Assembly (NCBI RefSeq): GCF_021462825.1
Contig: NZ_JAKEEB010000020.1
Coordinates: forward strand, 1-64,000
Direction of reading: 5' to 3'
Source of the DNA: Streptomyces glomeratus
Lineage (GTDB): Bacteria > Actinomycetota > Actinomycetes > Streptomycetales > Streptomycetaceae
Length of the DNA: 64,000 nt
The position numbers and the translations under genes were made by a program. This document shows, one piece after another, positions 25,671 to 34,206 of this stretch. The number at the start of each line of letters is the position of its first letter. The first letter of the stretch is position 1. The notes beneath the pieces are model-generated. The model saw nothing but the letters and a program-made list of their open reading frames with translations, made no database searches and was not told the origin of the DNA.

Positions 25671-26699
25671 GTGAGGGTACGTGCGGCGGTCGCCGGAGCG
25701 AGCGGATACGCGGGCGGGGAGCTGCTGCGTCTGCTCCTGGCCCACCCCGAGGTCGAGATCGGCGCCCTGACCGGGAACTCCAGCGCCGGTCAGCGGCTGA
25801 GCGCGCTGCAGCCGCATCTGCTGCCCCTGGCCGACCGCGTACTCCAGGAGACCGGCCCCGAGCAGCTCGCCGGGCACGACGTGGTCTTCCTCGCCCTGCC
25901 CCACGGGCAGTCCGCGGCGGTCGCCGACCGGCTCGGCACGGATGTCCTCGTGATCGACATGGGGGCGGACTTCCGGCTGGAGGACTCGGCCGCGTGGGAG
26001 AGGTTCTACGGCTCACCGCACGCCGGCACCTGGCCCTACGGCCTTCCCGAACTGCCGGGTGGCCGCGCTGCTCTGGAGGGGTCCAAGCGCATCGCGGTGC
26101 CCGGCTGCTATCCCACGGCCGTCTCGCTCGCGCTCTTCCCCGCATACGCCGGGGGCCTGGCCCAGAACGAGGCCGTGGTCGTCGCCGCCTCGGGCACCTC
26201 CGGCGCCGGCAAGGCCCCCAAGCCGCACCTGCTCGGCAGCGAGGTCATGGGGTCGATGTCCCCGTACGGCGTCGGCGGCGTGCACCGGCACACCCCCGAG
26301 ATGATCCAGAACCTGAGTGCGGCCGCCGGGGAGACCGTCTCCGTCTCCTTCACCCCCACCCTCGCGCCCATGTCCCGCGGCATCCTGGCCACGTGCAGTG
26401 CGAAGGCGAAGCCCGGCGTCAGCGCCGAGTCCGTCCGCACCGCTTACCACAAGGCCTTCGCCGACGAGCCCTTCGTCCATCTGCTCCCCGAGGGACAGTG
26501 GCCCTCCACCGCGTCCGTCTACGGTTCCAACGCCGTTCAGGTGCAGGTCGCGTACGACGCCGACGCGCACCGCATCATCGCGATCAGCGCCATCGACAAT
26601 CTGACCAAGGGCACCGCGGGCGGTGCCGTCCAGAGCATGAACATCGCCCTCGGGCTCGACGAAACCACCGGGCTTTCCACGATCGGAGTCGCACCGTGA
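25671..26699 (+). CDS. argC: N-acetyl-gamma-glutamyl-phosphate reductase
   Basis: Third step of arginine synthesis: NADPH reduction of N-acetylglutamyl phosphate to the semialdehyde. The 342-residue product has an N-terminal nucleotide-binding domain (VAGASGYAGGELLRLLL), LPHGQSAAV, catalytic Cys146 in VPGCYPTAVSLAL, and GVGGVHRHTPEMIQNL with SFTPTLAPMSRGI in the C-terminal domain. The GTG at 25671 has AGGAGGAGG upstream. First gene of argCJBDR, and its stop overlaps argJ by four bases (GTGA). Confidence 0.96.
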   Translation: MRVRAAVAGASGYAGGELLRLLLAHPEVEIGALTGNSSAGQRLSALQPHLLPLADRVLQETGPEQLAGHDVVFLALPHGQSAAVADRLGTDVLVIDMGADFRLEDSAAWERFYGSPHAGTWPYGLPELPGGRAALEGSKRIAVPGCYPTAVSLALFPAYAGGLAQNEAVVVAASGTSGAGKAPKPHLLGSEVMGSMSPYGVGGVHRHTPEMIQNLSAAAGETVSVSFTPTLAPMSRGILATCSAKAKPGVSAESVRTAYHKAFADEPFVHLLPEGQWPSTASVYGSNAVQVQVAYDADAHRIIAISAIDNLTKGTAGGAVQSMNIALGLDETTGLSTIGVAP

Positions 26700-27847
26700 G
26701 TGTCACGGCAGCAAAGGGGTTCACGGCGGCCGGAATCGCCGCCGGAATCAAGGAGAACGGCAACCCGGACCTGGCCCTCGTCGTCAACAACGGGCCCCGC
26801 CGCGCCGCCGCGGGCGTCTTCACCTCCAACCGTGTGAAGGCCGCGCCGGTGCTGTGGTCCGAGCAGGTCCTCAAGGCCGGCCAGGTCTCCGCGGTCGTCC
26901 TCAACTCGGGTGGTGCCAACGCCTGCACCGGTCCCAGGGGCTTCCAGGACACCCATGCGACGGCGGAGAAGGCCGCCGACGTCCTGGGCCGGGGCGCCAT
27001 CGAGGTCGCCGTCTGCTCCACGGGCCTCATCGGCGTCCTGCTCCCGATGGACAAGCTGCTCCCGGGCATCGACGCGGCCGCCGCCCAGCTGTCCGAGCAC
27101 GGTGGCGAGAAGGCCGCCATCGCCATCAAGACCACCGACACGGTCCACAAGACCTCCGTCGTGACCAGGGACGGCTGGACCGTGGGCGGTATGGCCAAGG
27201 GCGCCGGCATGCTCGCGCCCGGCCTCGCCACCATGCTCGTCGTCCTCACCACCGACGCCGACACCGACAACGAGACCCTGGACCGGGCCCTGCGGGCCGC
27301 CACCAAGGTCACCTTCGACCGGGTCGACTCCGACGGCTGCATGTCCACCAACGACACGGTCCTGCTCCTCGCCTCCGGAGCGTCCGGCATCACCCCGGGC
27401 GACGAGGAGTTCGCCGAGGCCGTCCGGGAGGTCTGCGCCGACCTGGGCCGCCAGCTCATCGGCGACGCCGAGGGCGCCAGCAAGGACATCAAGGTCGAGG
27501 TCGTGGGCGCCGCGACCGAGGAGGACGCGGTGGAGGTGGGCCGTTCCATCGCCCGCAACAACCTCCTCAAGTGCGCGATCCACGGCGAGGACCCCAACTG
27601 GGGCCGTGTCCTGTCGGCGATCGGCACCACCCGGGCCGCCTTCGAGCCCGACCAGCTCAACGTCGCCATCAACGGCGTCTGGGTCTGCAAGAACGGTTCC
27701 GTGGGCGAGGACCGCGAGCTGGTCGACATGCGCTACCGCGAGGTGCACATCGTCGCCGACCTCGCCGCCGGTACGGAGACCGCCACCATCTGGACCAACG
27801 ACCTCACCGCCGACTACGTCCACGAGAACAGCGCCTACTCCTCATGA
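26696..27847 (+). CDS. argJ: Glutamate N-acetyltransferase / amino-acid acetyltransferase
   Basis: It transfers the acetyl group from N-acetylornithine to glutamate, closing the acetyl cycle; some members also use acetyl-CoA. The 383-residue precursor self-cleaves before a Thr nucleophile, visible as Thr179 in KGAGMLAPGLATMLVVL, to give alpha and beta chains. VVLNSGGANACTG, VCSTGLIG and HGEDPNWGRVLSAIG are family motifs. Its GTG overlaps argC and its stop overlaps argB (ATGA), so translation is coupled along the operon. Confidence 0.96.
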   Translation: MSVTAAKGFTAAGIAAGIKENGNPDLALVVNNGPRRAAAGVFTSNRVKAAPVLWSEQVLKAGQVSAVVLNSGGANACTGPRGFQDTHATAEKAADVLGRGAIEVAVCSTGLIGVLLPMDKLLPGIDAAAAQLSEHGGEKAAIAIKTTDTVHKTSVVTRDGWTVGGMAKGAGMLAPGLATMLVVLTTDADTDNETLDRALRAATKVTFDRVDSDGCMSTNDTVLLLASGASGITPGDEEFAEAVREVCADLGRQLIGDAEGASKDIKVEVVGAATEEDAVEVGRSIARNNLLKCAIHGEDPNWGRVLSAIGTTRAAFEPDQLNVAINGVWVCKNGSVGEDRELVDMRYREVHIVADLAAGTETATIWTNDLTADYVHENSAYSS

Positions 27848-28761
27848 GCAACGGAACGACGCGTAAGCACACCGCCCTGCCCAAGGCCAAGATCCTCATC
27901 GAGGCGCTGCCCTGGCTGACCCGCCACCACGGCAAGATCGTCGTGATCAAGTTCGGCGGGAACGCCATGGTCGACGAGGAGCTCAAGGCCGCCTTCGCCC
28001 AGGACGTCGTCTTCCTGCGGCACGCCGGTCTCAGGCCCGTCGTCGTGCACGGCGGCGGACCCCAGATCAGCGCGGCCCTCGACCGGCACGGCATCCCCAC
28101 CGAGTTCAAGGCGGGCCTGCGGGTCACCACCGAGGACGCCATGGACGTCGTGCGCATGGTGCTGGCCGGTCAGGTGCAGCGCGAGCTGGTCGGGCTGCTC
28201 AACCAGCACGGTCCGTTCGCCGTCGGTATCACCGGCGAGGACGCGCACACCATCACCGCCACCAGACACCGGCCCCGGATCGACGGCCGACGGGTCGACA
28301 TCGGGCGGGTGGGCGAGATCACCGAGATCGACACGGGAGCGATCGAGGCGCTGCTCGCCGACGGCCGCATCCCGGTCGTCTCCTCGATCGCACGCAGTCA
28401 GGACGACGGACATGTCTACAACGTCAATGCTGATACGGCGGCTGCGGCACTCGCTGCGGCACTGGGCGCCGAAACCCTCATGGTCCTCACGGACGTCGAA
28501 GGGCTCTACGAGGACTGGCCGAACTCCGACGAGGTGATCAGCCGTCTCTCCGCTTCCCAGCTGGAGAAGCTGCTGCCGGAGCTGTCCTCCGGCATGGCCC
28601 CGAAGATGGAGGGCTGCCTGTTCGCCGTGCGCAACGGCGTCACCACCGCCCGCGTCATCGACGGCCGGGTGCAGCACTCGATCCTGCTGGAGATCTTCAC
28701 CGACGAGGGCATCGGCACGATGGTCGTGCCCGACGAATTCGCACAGGGGGCGTCCGCATGA
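27844..28761 (+). CDS. argB: Acetylglutamate kinase
   Basis: Phosphorylates N-acetylglutamate with ATP, usually the arginine-inhibited committed step. The 305-residue amino-acid-kinase fold shows VVIKFGGNAMVD (ATP phosphate loop), VVHGGGPQISAALDR (substrate), VYNVNADTAAAALA and SGMAPKMEGCLFAV. An N-terminal helix of about 20 residues before the kinase core (KAKILIEALPWLTRHHG) is of the sort that mediates hexamerisation and arginine feedback in relatives. The ATG overlaps the argJ stop, and the stop overlaps the argD start. Confidence 0.96.
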   Translation: MSNGTTRKHTALPKAKILIEALPWLTRHHGKIVVIKFGGNAMVDEELKAAFAQDVVFLRHAGLRPVVVHGGGPQISAALDRHGIPTEFKAGLRVTTEDAMDVVRMVLAGQVQRELVGLLNQHGPFAVGITGEDAHTITATRHRPRIDGRRVDIGRVGEITEIDTGAIEALLADGRIPVVSSIARSQDDGHVYNVNADTAAAALAAALGAETLMVLTDVEGLYEDWPNSDEVISRLSASQLEKLLPELSSGMAPKMEGCLFAVRNGVTTARVIDGRVQHSILLEIFTDEGIGTMVVPDEFAQGASA

Positions 28762-30002
28762 CCGGTACGACGGAAATCACCGCAGACTCCGCAGGTGCCG
28801 GGAACTCCGCCAACGGGGAGCTGACCGAGCGGTGGCGGGGCGCGCTCATGAACAACTACGGCACCCCCAGGCTGCCCCTCGTGCGCGGCGCGGGCACCAG
28901 GCTGTGGGACGCCGACGGCAAGCAGTACCTCGACTTCGTCGGCGGCATCGCGGTCAACGCGCTCGGTCACGCCCACCCCGCGGTCGTCGAGGCGGTCGGC
29001 AGGCAGATCGCCTCCCTCGGCCATGTCTCCAACCTGTTCATCGCCGAACCGCCCGTCGCTCTCGCCGAACGGCTGCTCCAGCTCTTCGGCCGGGACGGCA
29101 AGGTGTTCTTCTGCAACTCCGGCGCCGAGGCCAACGAGGCCGCCTTCAAGATCGGCCGGCTGACCGGGCGCACCCACATGGTCGCCACCGACGGCGGCTT
29201 CCACGGCCGCACCATGGGCGCCCTCGCGCTCACCGGCCAGCCCGGCAAGCAGGAACCGTTCCTGCCGCTGCCCGGCGAGGTCACGCACGTCCCCTACGGC
29301 GACGCGCAGGCGCTGGCCGCCGCGGTCACCGAGGAGACCGCCCTCGTGATCATCGAGCCCGTCCAGGGCGAGAACGGGGTGGTCGTCCCGCCGGCCGGCT
29401 ACCTCAAGGCGGCCCGGGCGATCACCGCCGCCACCGGGGCGCTGCTCGTGCTCGACGAGGTGCAGACCGGTATCGGCCGCACCGGACACTGGTTCGAGTA
29501 CCAGGCCCACGAGGGCGTCCTGCCGGACGTGGTCACGCTCGCCAAGGGCCTCGGCGGCGGGCTGCCGCTCGGCGCCACCGTCGCATTCGGCCGCGCCGCC
29601 GAGCTGCTCCAGCCGGGCCAGCACGGCACGACCTTCGGCGGCAACCCCGTCGCCTGCGCCGCCGGGCTCGCCGTCCTGGACACCATCGCGGCCGAGGGGC
29701 TGCTGGACAACGTCAAGCGGCAGAGCGAGCGACTGCGGGAGGGAATCGAGTCGCTGGGGCACCCGTTGATCGACCACGTCCGGGGTGCCGGCCTGCTCCT
29801 GGGTATCGTGCTCAGCGAGCCGCTCGCGCAGCAGGCGCAGCACGCGGCTCAGGACGCCGGTTTCCTGGTGAACGCGCCCGCCCCGAACGTCGTACGGCTG
29901 ATGCCGCCGCTGAACCTCGGCGACGACGACGCGGCGGCCTTCCTCCGGGTGCTTCCCGGTGTCCTCGACGCAGTGAACGGGGACGGACGATCCGGAGAAT
30001 GA
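28758..30002 (+). CDS. argD: Acetylornithine aminotransferase
   Basis: PLP enzyme converting N-acetylglutamate semialdehyde to N-acetylornithine with glutamate as donor. The 414-residue product has the class III pattern: FFCNSGAEANEAAFKIGRL, FHGRTMGALALTG, VLDEVQTGIGRTG and the Schiff-base Lys263 in VTLAKGLGGGLPLGA. The first 20 residues are non-conserved, so a later start is conceivable, but the ATG overlapping argB fits operon coupling. argR follows after 7 bases. Confidence 0.96.
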   Translation: MTGTTEITADSAGAGNSANGELTERWRGALMNNYGTPRLPLVRGAGTRLWDADGKQYLDFVGGIAVNALGHAHPAVVEAVGRQIASLGHVSNLFIAEPPVALAERLLQLFGRDGKVFFCNSGAEANEAAFKIGRLTGRTHMVATDGGFHGRTMGALALTGQPGKQEPFLPLPGEVTHVPYGDAQALAAAVTEETALVIIEPVQGENGVVVPPAGYLKAARAITAATGALLVLDEVQTGIGRTGHWFEYQAHEGVLPDVVTLAKGLGGGLPLGATVAFGRAAELLQPGQHGTTFGGNPVACAAGLAVLDTIAAEGLLDNVKRQSERLREGIESLGHPLIDHVRGAGLLLGIVLSEPLAQQAQHAAQDAGFLVNAPAPNVVRLMPPLNLGDDDAAAFLRVLPGVLDAVNGDGRSGE

Positions 30003-30009
30003 GACGACG

Positions 30010-30546
30010 ATGACCCAGGCGCAGGACCACGAGCACACGGGACCCGCCGTGCCGCAGACCCGCACCGCGCGCCACCGCCGGATCGTGGACATCCTCAACC
30101 GGCAACCGGTGCGCTCCCAGAGCCAGTTGGCGAAACTCCTGGCCGACGACGGGCTGCACGTCACCCAGGCGACACTCTCCCGGGACCTGGACGAGCTGAA
30201 CGCCGTGAAGATCCGCAACACCGACGGCGACCTCATCTACGCGGTTCCGAGCGAGGGCGGCTTCCGCACTCCGCGCGCACCGCTCGGCGGGTCGGCCAAG
30301 GAGGAGCGGATGCGGCGCCTGTCCCAGGAGCTGCTGATCTCCGCGGAGGCGTCCGCGAATCTCGTGGTCCTGCGCACCCCGCCGGGCGCGGCGCAGTTCC
30401 TGGCCTCGGCCATCGACCAGGCGGAACTGCACGACATCCTCGGCACGATCGCGGGTGACGACACCGTGCTGCTGATCAGCCGGGATCCGACCGGGGGCCA
30501 GGCGCTGGCGGACCACTTGCTGCGGCTGGCCCAGACCGGGCACTGA
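30010..30546 (+). CDS. argR: Arginine repressor
   Basis: Hexameric repressor that binds ARG boxes when arginine is plentiful. The 178-residue product has an N-terminal winged helix at about 20-85 (RHRRIVDILNRQPVRSQSQL, VTQATLSRDLDELNAVKI) and a C-terminal oligomerisation/arginine-binding domain with TPPGAAQFLASAIDQA and GTIAGDDTVLLI. It is the last gene of its own target operon, so it is autoregulated through the argC promoter; the argG promoter at 39.6 kb carries matching boxes. Confidence 0.95.
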   Translation: MTQAQDHEHTGPAVPQTRTARHRRIVDILNRQPVRSQSQLAKLLADDGLHVTQATLSRDLDELNAVKIRNTDGDLIYAVPSEGGFRTPRAPLGGSAKEERMRRLSQELLISAEASANLVVLRTPPGAAQFLASAIDQAELHDILGTIAGDDTVLLISRDPTGGQALADHLLRLAQTGH

Positions 30547-30557
30547 GCCGGTACATA

Positions 30558-30593
30558 CGGGCAGGGCGCACCGGCTCCGGTGCGCCCTGCCCG
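30558..30593. terminator. Bidirectional hairpin between argR and apbE
   Basis: CGGGCAGGGCGCACCGG (30558-30574) and CCGGTGCGCCCTGCCCG (30577-30593) are perfect complements of 17 bp around a minimal loop, between convergent stops at 30546 and 30601. Confidence 0.85.
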
Positions 30594-30600
30594 TCCGCGG

Positions 30601-31401
30601 TCATCCCAGGCGTGCCGCCAGCCCGCCCGTGCAGCGCACCTCGTCGCCCGCCGTGATCAGCAGCGCCTCCACGTCCGGCAGCGACTCCAGCCAGGCCAGC
30701 CCTTCCCGCGAGCCCATGGCGAACGCGGCCGTCGCCCAGCAGTCCGCCCAGGTAAGCCGGGGGGCCACCACCGTCACGGCGACCAGGTCGGTCACCGCCG
30801 AGCGGCCGGTGCGCGGGTCCACGATATGCGCGCCGCGCTCCGCGGTCCCCGACGTGGCGACGGCCAGCTCCTCGGTGCCGGCCGCGGAGACCACCGCCGC
30901 GAGCCCGCCGGGACGCAGCGGATCCGACACCCCGACCCGCCACGGGCGGTGTGACCCGGGCATCCCGTAGAGCTGGACGTCCCCGCCGCCGTTGACGCTC
31001 ACTCCGCTCGCCCCGGCCGCCGACAGCCGCCGGGCCGCCCGTTCGACCGCCCAGCCCTTGACGATCCCGGTCGGGTCGACCCGTCCCTCGTAGCGTGTGC
31101 TGAACCAGCCGTCGCTGAGCCGCTCCGCCTCGGCACCCAGCGCAAGCACCTCGGCGACCTCCGGGTCGCACTCCTCGAGGGTCACCTCGCCTCGGGCGAG
31201 CCGCGATATCTGGCTGCCCTCCCGGTAGGTGCTGAACACCTCGTCCACGCGGTGGAGTCCGGCGATCGCCTCCTCCAGCGCCGTGCGCACGGCCTGGGAT
31301 TCGCCGCCGCGCACATCGAAGGAGACGACGGTGCCCATCACCTCCTCCGCGTGGCGCAGCGCGGGCGGGGCCCCGGCGGGATCGGTCACCTGTCCGGCCA
31401 C
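30601..31401 (-). CDS. apbE: FAD:protein FMN transferase, ApbE family
   Basis: It uses FAD to attach FMN covalently to a Thr or Ser of S(T)GA(T/S)-type motifs in exported flavoproteins. The 266-residue product has MGTVVSFDVRG, DEVFSTYREGSQISRLARG, VDPTGIVKGWAVERAARRL, VNGGGDVQLYG and a C-terminal VTVVAPRLTWADCWATAAF with the metal-site residues. There is no obvious signal peptide or lipobox, so it may act in the cytoplasm or start elsewhere (Met22 is an alternative start). The GTG directly abuts the stop of the double FMN-binding gene, tying enzyme to substrate; three target motifs are encoded just upstream. Confidence 0.92.
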   Translation of the reverse strand: MAGQVTDPAGAPPALRHAEEVMGTVVSFDVRGGESQAVRTALEEAIAGLHRVDEVFSTYREGSQISRLARGEVTLEECDPEVAEVLALGAEAERLSDGWFSTRYEGRVDPTGIVKGWAVERAARRLSAAGASGVSVNGGGDVQLYGMPGSHRPWRVGVSDPLRPGGLAAVVSAAGTEELAVATSGTAERGAHIVDPRTGRSAVTDLVAVTVVAPRLTWADCWATAAFAMGSREGLAWLESLPDVEALLITAGDEVRCTGGLAARLG

Positions 31402-32202
31402 TCAGCCACCGGCCTTGTCCAGGGCCGATTGCAGGGACTGTTTGTACCCGGCGCTGGTATACGTCGCGCCGGAGACCGCATCGATGTTCGCACTCTGCGC
31501 GCTCACCGCCTCCTGGTTCAGCCGCGGGACGGACATGGCGGTCTTCTGGTCGCTGAGACCGCCCTTGGGTGCCTGGACGGCCTCGGCCTTGGTGATCTTT
31601 CCGCCGCTCAGCGTCAGACGCACCTGCACGCTGCCGTACTGGGTCTGGGCCACGTTACCGGTGACCGTACGCGCCTGGGCCGACGACCCCGACGACGACC
31701 CGGAACCGCCCCCGGAGCCGGAACCGCCCGCGGCACCCGAGGCGGCCTTCGACTTGTCGATCGCGGACTGGAGCGACTGCTTGTAGCCGCCGCTCGTGTA
31801 GGTGGCGCCCGAGACGGCGTCGATCTGCGCGCTCTGCGCGGCGACGGCCTCCTGGTTGAGCTTGGGCACGGACATGGCGGTCTTCTGGTCGCTGAGACCG
31901 CCCTTGGGTGCCTGGACGGCCTCGGCCTTGGTGATCTTCCCGTCGCTCAGCGTCAGACGCACCTGCACACTGCCGTACTGCGTCTTGGCCACGTCGCCGG
32001 TGACCGTCTGTGCGCCTGTCTGCTGCCCGCTGCCGCCCTGGGGCGACTCCTGGGACGCGGCGGTCTGCTGCGGTGCGGCTCCGCCCGCCGCCTGGGCCGA
32101 GGCCGGATCCGACGCCGGCTTCAGCGACAGCAGCAGGACGATGCCTGACACGGTGGCGGCGCCGGCGAGCACGGCACGCCGAATGGGGTGGCTCTTCCTC
32201 AT
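31402..32202 (-). CDS. Double FMN-binding domain secreted/membrane protein
   Basis: A 266-residue protein with an N-terminal signal anchor (AVLAGAATVSGIVLLLSL) and two nearly identical FMN-binding domains (about 60-145 and 175-266), each opening with VTG-V--TQYGSVQVRLTL and ending with the flavinylation motif DAVSGATYTS, joined by a Gly/Ser linker. The Thr of each SGATYT should carry FMN through a phosphoester made by ApbE. The ATG at 32202 has AGGAGC ten bases upstream. NqrC/RnfG and extracellular-electron-transfer flavoproteins use the same domain. The internal duplication is also visible in the DNA, at about 31420-31660 and 31760-32000. Confidence 0.9.
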   Translation of the reverse strand: MRKSHPIRRAVLAGAATVSGIVLLLSLKPASDPASAQAAGGAAPQQTAASQESPQGGSGQQTGAQTVTGDVAKTQYGSVQVRLTLSDGKITKAEAVQAPKGGLSDQKTAMSVPKLNQEAVAAQSAQIDAVSGATYTSGGYKQSLQSAIDKSKAASGAAGGSGSGGGSGSSSGSSAQARTVTGNVAQTQYGSVQVRLTLSGGKITKAEAVQAPKGGLSDQKTAMSVPRLNQEAVSAQSANIDAVSGATYTSAGYKQSLQSALDKAGG

Positions 32203-32230
32203 CGTTCCCAAAGCTCCTGAGTCCCGTCGC

Positions 32231-33649
32231 TCACATCTCGAACGACTCGTGATGGATGCGGCGGGCGGGAACGCCCGCGCCGCGCAGTGCCTCGTACACC
32301 TGCTGCGCGAAGCCGGGCGGTCCGCACATGAAGACGTCGTGGTGGTCGATGTCCGGCAGCTTCCGGCGCAGGGTGTCGGCCGAGATGTCCGGGCGCTCCC
32401 CGTCCGGGCTGTTGACCGCGTACATCAGCCGGGCGCCGCGCTCCTCGGCGATCTGGGCCAGCTCGTCCCACAGAGCCAGGTCCTGGGTGGTGTTGGCCCG
32501 GTAGAGGAGGGTCAGGTCGCCGGGCGCGCCGGGCAGTGTCTCGAACAGCGCCCGCATCGGCGTGATGCCGACGCCACCGGCCACCAGCAGCACCTTGCCG
32601 CGGCTGCGGCGGTCCGCCGTCAGCGCGCCGTAGGGGCCCTCCGCCCACACCCGGGTGCCGGGCTTCAGGTCCCGCAGCGCGGAGCTGTGGTCGCCGATCG
32701 CCTTCACCGTGATGCGGAGCATCTGCGGGCGGGGCGCCGCCGACAGCGAGTACGGGTGCGAGCTGAACCGCATGCCGGGCGCGAGGAAGCGCCAGCGGAA
32801 GAACTGCCCGGCCTCCGCGCCCATCCGGTGCAGCCTCCGCCCGGTCATCAGCACCGAGACCACGCCGGGCGTCTCCTCGATGACCGCCTCCACCCGCAGC
32901 CGGTGCCGCAGGTTCAGCCGGATGGGCGTCAGGATCCGGAACCAGATCACCAGCGCGGTCACCGAGCCGTAGAGGGCGTACCAGGCGGTCTTGGCCTCGG
33001 GCTGGACGGCGAACTCGTTGCCGGTCGACAGCTGGTGCCAGAACGACAGATACGTGGCCGCGTAGGTCAGCAGATGGACGTGGTACCACAGGTCGTACGA
33101 GATCCCGCGGCGGACCGGGCCGATCGAGATCAGGCCGATGAGCACCAGCAGGCCCGTGCCGATGGCGGCCTTGCCCACGTCCGGCAGCTGGTTGACCGAG
33201 TCGATGGTCTGCTGCACGATCCCGCCCAGCCCCTTGCCGTTCTGCAGGGCGTATCCCCACATCGTCAGGAAGAGGTGGGCGAGGACCAGGCAGATGGTGT
33301 ACCGGCCGGTCATGGCGTGCCAGCGCGCGACCCGGTCGGAGCCGACCCGCCGCTCCAGAGCGGGCACCCGCGCCATCTGGAGCACGACGAGGGCCATCAG
33401 ATAGCCGGCGAGCAGGCCGGTGATCCGCCCCGCGTTGAGGATTCTGCTGTTGTTGTCGGCGATGGACGGCGTGTTCATCCACCACAGCCAGATGACGCCC
33501 GCCGCGCCCGCCCAGACGGCGGCCAGCAACGGTACGGCAGGGGAGCGGCGTGGGCGGATGGCGCGCATCGTCTGGCGCCGCGCGGCGCGGCCACCGGCGA
33601 TCGTGGACACGGTCTCCTCCGTGGTCCTGCGTGGGACGGGTGAGGCCAT
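32231..33649 (-). CDS. Ferric-reductase-like transmembrane ferredoxin/flavin reductase (copy 1)
   Basis: A 472-residue protein with about six membrane helices in the first 250 residues. Paired His in RWHAMTGRYTICLVLAH and YDLWYHVHLLTY could ligate b-type haem. An FAD domain (PGQ-type stretch AEAGQFFRWRF, HPYSLSAAP) and an NAD(P) domain (VAGGVGITPMRALFE, HDVFMCGPPGFAQQVYE) form the cytoplasmic part. It should carry electrons from NAD(P)H across the membrane, here presumably to the FMN of the neighbouring secreted flavoproteins. A later start (Met28) is possible. It is clearly paralogous to the gene at 34207 and shares the C-terminal RIHHESFE ending. Confidence 0.88.
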   Translation of the reverse strand: MASPVPRRTTEETVSTIAGGRAARRQTMRAIRPRRSPAVPLLAAVWAGAAGVIWLWWMNTPSIADNNSRILNAGRITGLLAGYLMALVVLQMARVPALERRVGSDRVARWHAMTGRYTICLVLAHLFLTMWGYALQNGKGLGGIVQQTIDSVNQLPDVGKAAIGTGLLVLIGLISIGPVRRGISYDLWYHVHLLTYAATYLSFWHQLSTGNEFAVQPEAKTAWYALYGSVTALVIWFRILTPIRLNLRHRLRVEAVIEETPGVVSVLMTGRRLHRMGAEAGQFFRWRFLAPGMRFSSHPYSLSAAPRPQMLRITVKAIGDHSSALRDLKPGTRVWAEGPYGALTADRRSRGKVLLVAGGVGITPMRALFETLPGAPGDLTLLYRANTTQDLALWDELAQIAEERGARLMYAVNSPDGERPDISADTLRRKLPDIDHHDVFMCGPPGFAQQVYEALRGAGVPARRIHHESFEM

Positions 33650-33692
33650 CGGCCCCCTTGGCCCAGAGGTACGTGCGGGACCTGCCCCGCGT

Positions 33693-34199
33693 TCAAAGGC
33701 CCGCGGAGTCCAGGGCCGACTGGAGTGACTGGCGGTAACCCTCGCTGGTGTAACTGGCCCCGGAGACCGTGTCGATGCTCGCGCTCTGCGCGGCGAGGAC
33801 CTCCCTCCTCAGCTGCGGGAGCGCATAGCCGTTGATCTCCTGGTCCCTGGGGTTGTCCTGGGGATAGTCCACCGCCGTGACGTCGGTGATCCTGCCCTTC
33901 GTCATCGTGACGCGGACCTGGACGGGACCCCACCGGGTCGGCACGGAGGTCCCGGTGACGGTCTTGCTGCCGGCGGACCCGCCGGATCCGCCCGAACCGG
34001 TCGGGCCGCTCGATCCGTCGGAACCCTTCGAGCCGCCCGGGACGCTCGACGCGCTCGAACCCGACGGCGCGTGCGCTCCCAGCGCGACCGACGGTGACGT
34101 GTGCGGTTTCAGCGACAGCAGTATCACCGTGCCGGACACCGTGGCGGCGCTCGCCAGCACGATCCGCCGCAGCGGGCTCTTCCTCTTCAACGGGTGCAT
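33693..34199 (-). CDS. Single FMN-binding domain secreted/membrane protein
   Basis: A 168-residue protein: signal anchor (RIVLASAATVSGTVILLSL), a Gly/Ser/Pro linker of about 45 residues, then one FMN-binding domain ending in DTVSGASYTSEGYRQSLQS. The acceptor motif is SGASYT instead of SGATYT, so FMN attachment would fall on a Ser or the following Thr position. It lies between two ferric-reductase-like genes, 7 bases after the upstream one, and is paralogous to the double-domain protein at 31402. Confidence 0.88.
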   Translation of the reverse strand: MHPLKRKSPLRRIVLASAATVSGTVILLSLKPHTSPSVALGAHAPSGSSASSVPGGSKGSDGSSGPTGSGGSGGSAGSKTVTGTSVPTRWGPVQVRVTMTKGRITDVTAVDYPQDNPRDQEINGYALPQLRREVLAAQSASIDTVSGASYTSEGYRQSLQSALDSAGL

Positions 34200-34206
34200 G
34201 ACGTCC

